A DNA stretch of 21,933 nt from positions 558,524-580,456 of the forward strand of contig WELB01000046.1 of NCBI GenBank assembly GCA_009602725.1. Reading direction: 5' to 3'. The position numbers and the translations under genes were made by a program. This stretch comes from Spirogloea muscicola. Its lineage: Eukaryota; Streptophyta; Zygnematophyceae; Spirogloeales; Spirogloeaceae. How positions within the stretch are numbered: position 1 is the first letter of the stretch; every line of letters starts with the position of its first letter. Shown here one piece after another: positions 18,946 to 21,933 of this stretch. Below the pieces are notes generated by a model. That model was not told the origin of the DNA, did no database searches, and was given only the letters and a program-made list of their open reading frames with translations.

Positions 18946-20292
18946 CCAAGAGTCTAAGCAGGCCATCCAAGAAGGTGACACCACCCTTTCCTACAGCCAG
19001 ATGATGGTGTCCACTGCTTTCATTGAATAGCTCTTTCTTCTCCACCAGCTCAACTCATGAGCTTTGTACATGAGCAACCCCTTCTGCGGGGCCTCCCTCT
19101 GGTCAGTCTATCTCAAGGTGCTTCACGAGGTTGACTCCAGACAGCAAAGGTCTGAGTGTGTGCAAACCAACCCTGCCCACCTCACGGACACAGTGAGGAC
19201 ATATAGTCCAAATGGTGCCTTCAGCTTTCCTCTTCTATCATCAGCAGCTGGGATGAGGTGTACTGTCAGCCCAAGAAGCTGGCGGTGCAGGTTCGAACAC
19301 ATGATTCATGCTATTTCAAGCGCGTACTGGCTGACATAGATTGTGTACGGTGTTTCTATGTAATGCATGCAGGCGAGGCTCACATGATAGCTAAACATGC
19401 ACACTGGCGAAGGTGCTCTTCACCTTCAAATCGTGGTCATGGCCTCTGTGCCAATCTCGTCTGACCTATTCTGTATCTATATCGCAAATGCACAAACAGT
19501 GAGCGATACATGCACTCCCAAGCAATTATGAAGGGACTTCAAGGAAAGCTCCACTACTTTCATTGTGCTGCTTCAGATGAACATTACGGTATGGTGCTCA
19601 GCATGTTCCAGATATGCAAGAGCACGTAAGGAGCAGAAATGGGCAAAGGTTCCAGATACACTACAGGATGACTGCATGACACACGATCCTCCTGCAAGAG
19701 TCTTCTCATGCTTGCTTTGTCAAAAGCTTGATACATCATGCAACTTCCACACCGGTGATGCACTCGGGGGCGGCGAGCAGACGGCAACGCCGAGCAGCTC
19801 TCCACCCCCGGCTCGCTCACACTTTGGGGAGCCGAGGAGCTCAAAACTTTTGCCAAACTGAAAACTAAAAACGACAAACTGCCTCGCCCCTCTTTCCTGC
19901 TCTCCTCATCTTACGACTGACCTTATGCGCCTCCACCTCCGTCAAAGCCGCCTGCCAACGAGCGCACGCAGAGTGTCTGCGGCACTGGGCGACCGGCAAG
20001 CCTCGACGAGGTGAGGCTGCAGCAAATGCAGCGGCAGCAACAACTGTTGTGAAAAAACGACGGATTCGACAGACCATGTACACCTTCCCGCCCTCGGCCT
20101 GCACAATCCTAGACACTGACCGATGGGCTGCCGCTGCCAGCCGGCGCTGGCACGACACCCGCCTGCACGCTTGCCGCAGCCTGTCTGGCAGAGAGGCAGC
20201 CACGGCTCCGAGGCCGCAGCCGCGTCCTGCACACGTGGCCGCCGGGCTGGGCCCGGTGGCCACTGGCGCGGCAAGGCACTGGCATCCGGTCC

Positions 20293-20367
20293 TCAGGCCT
20301 GGGCATTGAGGCAATCGCGCGCCAGGTGACCAATCTGCTGGCAGTTGTAGCACTGGCGCCCGCCGGC

Positions 20368-20399
<32 letters not shown>

Positions 20400-21933
20400 C
20401 GCCCTCGTTCGGGCAGTCGCGTGCGATGTGGCCCGGCTCGCCGCAGCTGTAGCACGCGCGGTCGCCTCCTGCAAAAGCAAACACAGTAACAGACACGATC
20501 GCAGTCAGAAGCCTGCCCGGACTTTGACTTTGAATCGAACACTGACGCTCCCAAACATGTAAGCCTTGTGTACACATGTATTCGGTGTTCATAAGTCAGA
20601 TACAAGAAGCACATACCACTGCTAAGTAAGAGCACAGAATAAGAATGAAATGGAAAACAAACAACAACGAATGGTATCAGAGTCTGACAGGCCATGAGCA
20701 TGAGTGATTTTGAAAGCAGCAAACGTGAAGCTCCAAGGCAAGAGCATGTGGCAGCCTTGTCATTGGCACAAGCAGTCTACCTCCGAAGCGGCCACCGCCA
20801 CGGAAACGGCCGCCGCCACGCCCGCCGCCGCCTCCGTAGCCGCGCCCGCCGCCTCCGCCACCGCCGCCGTAACCGTCACGGCGGACAGCGCCTGCACGCA
20901 TAGGACAGCCGGATTTGATTGTGAGTCCACCATCGATGACAACACCGGCTGATGAGAAGCCCCATGCACGAGGAGAGCCGCTTGTGCCAGATAGAGAGTC
21001 ACCAACTGTCATACGATGGTCTACTGTAAACATGATAACCGTCAAAAGTAGACACCGTTTACCTTGCACGTGGGCACCCTCAGGGCCGGTGACCTCGAGG
21101 GCCTTGGTGCGGCCGTCCTCGGAGGTCTCGACGAGGTACTCGACGGGCTCGCCCTCCCGGAGGGAGCGGAAGCCCTCCGCGAAGATGCTCGTCTGGTGGA
21201 CGAACAGGTCCTCCTGGCCATCATCCGGCGTGATGAAGCCGAAGCCCTTGGACGAGTTGAACCACTTGACCTGAGGCACGACACACCACTGAGGGCGTCA
21301 GCACGCTTCAGTGGTGCACGACAGCTGATCCACATGGCTGCAAACCAAACCCATGTTAGCCAAAGCGCCAGCTGGATAGTCCTCGGCTTCAAAAGTCGAG
21401 GACCCATCTGGCGACGCTGCGTAGCGTGCAAGCACCGTGGGCGGACCAAAGGACGACGGCTGTGACACCGGTGACTGAACCGGGACTGCGCAGCAGCTGC
21501 CGCCAGTAAAAGGCAGCATGCTAAGCTGGGACTGGCGGGCCAGCCTCCGATGCGGACGACAGCGGCGGTGCGATCAAAGGGCGGAGGTAACGATGGCCGA
21601 GCGAGCGAGACCCACTACTGCATGCACCAGAAAACCGTCTCAGAGGCCTCCTTAGAAGGTGGGGCCAGCATGGCCGCGGCTGTGACGGCGCCGCCCATGC
21701 TAACGGCGGCGGCGGCGGCAGGCTAGCGAGCCGGGAGGATGGAGGGGAGGGGATATGAACGCTCGTCCTCTGGCGCAAGGACGAGGCGCCGAAGCTTCCC
21801 TAGGGCGGCTCTCAGAAAATCCCAAACGGCCGCAGCGGCAGGAGCGCCGCCGCCGCCGCCGCCGCCGCCGCCGGGTGTGGGGCGGGGCGGGGGGCTCACC
21901 TTGCCGGTCTTCTTGGCCTCGCCGCCCCCGCCG
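20293..21933 (-). CDS. Cold-shock-domain protein with Gly-rich linker and two CCHC zinc knuckles (5' partial)
   Basis: Exons in transcript order: 21933-21900 (5' partial), 21270-21063, 20891-20781 and 20468-20293 (TGA). All junctions are GT-AG and in frame. The visible protein starts [11 protein letters not shown] and continues directly into the cold-shock domain [13 protein letters not shown]...DLFVHQ, carrying the RNP1 (KGFGFI) and RNP2 (LFVHQ) nucleic-acid-binding motifs and ending near GPEGAHVQ. Exon 3 encodes a Gly/Arg-rich (RGG-like) linker. Exon 4 encodes two CX2CX4HX4C knuckles, [14 protein letters not shown] and [14 protein letters not shown], separated by a poly-Gly tract. This is the layout of plant CSP/GRP2 proteins, RNA chaperones active in cold and translation. 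The start codon lies beyond the right edge. Few residues should be missing, since the domain begins within the visible part. Confidence 0.97.
20672..20682 (+). other. Primer-binding-site-like motif in a cold-shock gene intron
   Basis: TGGTATCAGAG equals the core of the initiator-Met tRNA primer-binding site found in many plant LTR retroelements. It lies inside intron 3 of the cold-shock gene. I see no LTR, polypurine tract or retroelement coding sequence nearby, so it may be chance. Confidence 0.15.
21844..21894 (+). repeat. (GCC)n tract and G-quadruplex motif beside the first 5' splice site of the cold-shock gene
   Basis: About ten GCC triplets run through 21844-21872. They are followed by GGG, GGGG, GGGG and a longer G run (21873-21894) with one- to three-base loops, ending four bases before the minus-strand 5' splice site at 21899. 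The repeat lies inside intron 1, whose minus-strand start is therefore C-rich. Structure on the template strand is possible; any effect on splicing or transcription is inference. Confidence 0.6.

Larger units (their letters stand above)
17909..20292. other. Intergenic region between the splicing-factor and cold-shock genes
   Basis: No supported gene. 17909-18250 is GC-rich upstream sequence of the splicing-factor gene. A minus-strand TATAAATT at 18257-18264 lies about 350 bases above the start codon. 18515-18935 holds forward copies of the local repeat family. 19000-19860 shows scattered short open frames with no recognisable domain. 19865-20292 is probably the 3'UTR and downstream flank of the cold-shock gene; its frames are GC-driven. 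GGTTCGAAC at 19290-19298 is B-box-like but has no tRNA fold. Confidence 0.5.

Noticed and set aside
19281-19305. Possible tRNA B-box GGTTCGAACAC
   Set aside because: The position that should pair with G53 is not C, the T-stem does not form and there is no acceptor stem or anticodon arm.
20672-20684. Possible retrotransposon primer-binding site TGGTATCAGAG
   Set aside because: No LTRs, polypurine tract or retroelement protein is visible. It is kept only as a low-confidence motif.
19865-20722. 285-codon minus-strand frame overlapping the cold-shock gene
   Set aside because: It reads the CCHC exon in another frame and continues through GC-rich 3' sequence. The spliced cold-shock model explains the region better.

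Overview
The window looks like nuclear DNA of a green alga, most likely a chlorophyte of the Trebouxiophyceae type. Genes are split into short GC-rich exons by many GT-AG introns (one is GC-AG). Start codons sit in GCC-rich contexts. Plant-type telomere motifs (TTTAGGG/CCCTAAA) occur near the left end. The gene models also have plant or algal architectures: a cold-shock domain with Gly-rich and CCHC knuckles, a GYF-like domain fused to Cus2/HTATSF1 RRMs, and a NAT-type purine permease. I cannot name the species.

Four genes can be reconstructed exon by exon, and all three complete models close in frame. (1) Plus strand, 546-3161: a proteasome assembly chaperone 1 (PAC1/PSMG1)-like protein, 7 exons, about 298 aa. 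(2) Minus strand, 8966-3903: a nucleobase-ascorbate transporter (NAT/NCS2), 13 exons, about 670 aa, convergent with gene 1. (3) Minus strand, 17908-14159: a U2 snRNP-associated splicing factor of the HTATSF1/Cus2/ELF9 family, 8 exons, 583 aa. (4) Minus strand, window edge to 20293: a cold-shock-domain protein with a Gly-rich linker and two CCHC knuckles, missing its 5' end.

The spaces of about 5 kb (8967-14158) and 2.4 kb (17909-20292) hold no gene I can support. They contain degraded, nested copies of an interspersed repeat family recognisable by a GGGCTGG...CAGCCC hairpin core. They also contain tandem repeats, an inverted-repeat-bounded unit of about 1.5 kb and an AT-rich stem-loop unit. 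One copy of the repeat family makes up essentially the whole second intron of the PAC1-like gene, with the 5' splice site at the repeat edge. This introner-like arrangement is the most interesting observation here.

The four genes do not form a pathway: proteasome assembly, purine uptake, pre-mRNA splicing and RNA chaperoning are separate housekeeping roles. No virus, CRISPR array, bacterial operon or rRNA was seen. No complete tRNA was recognised.
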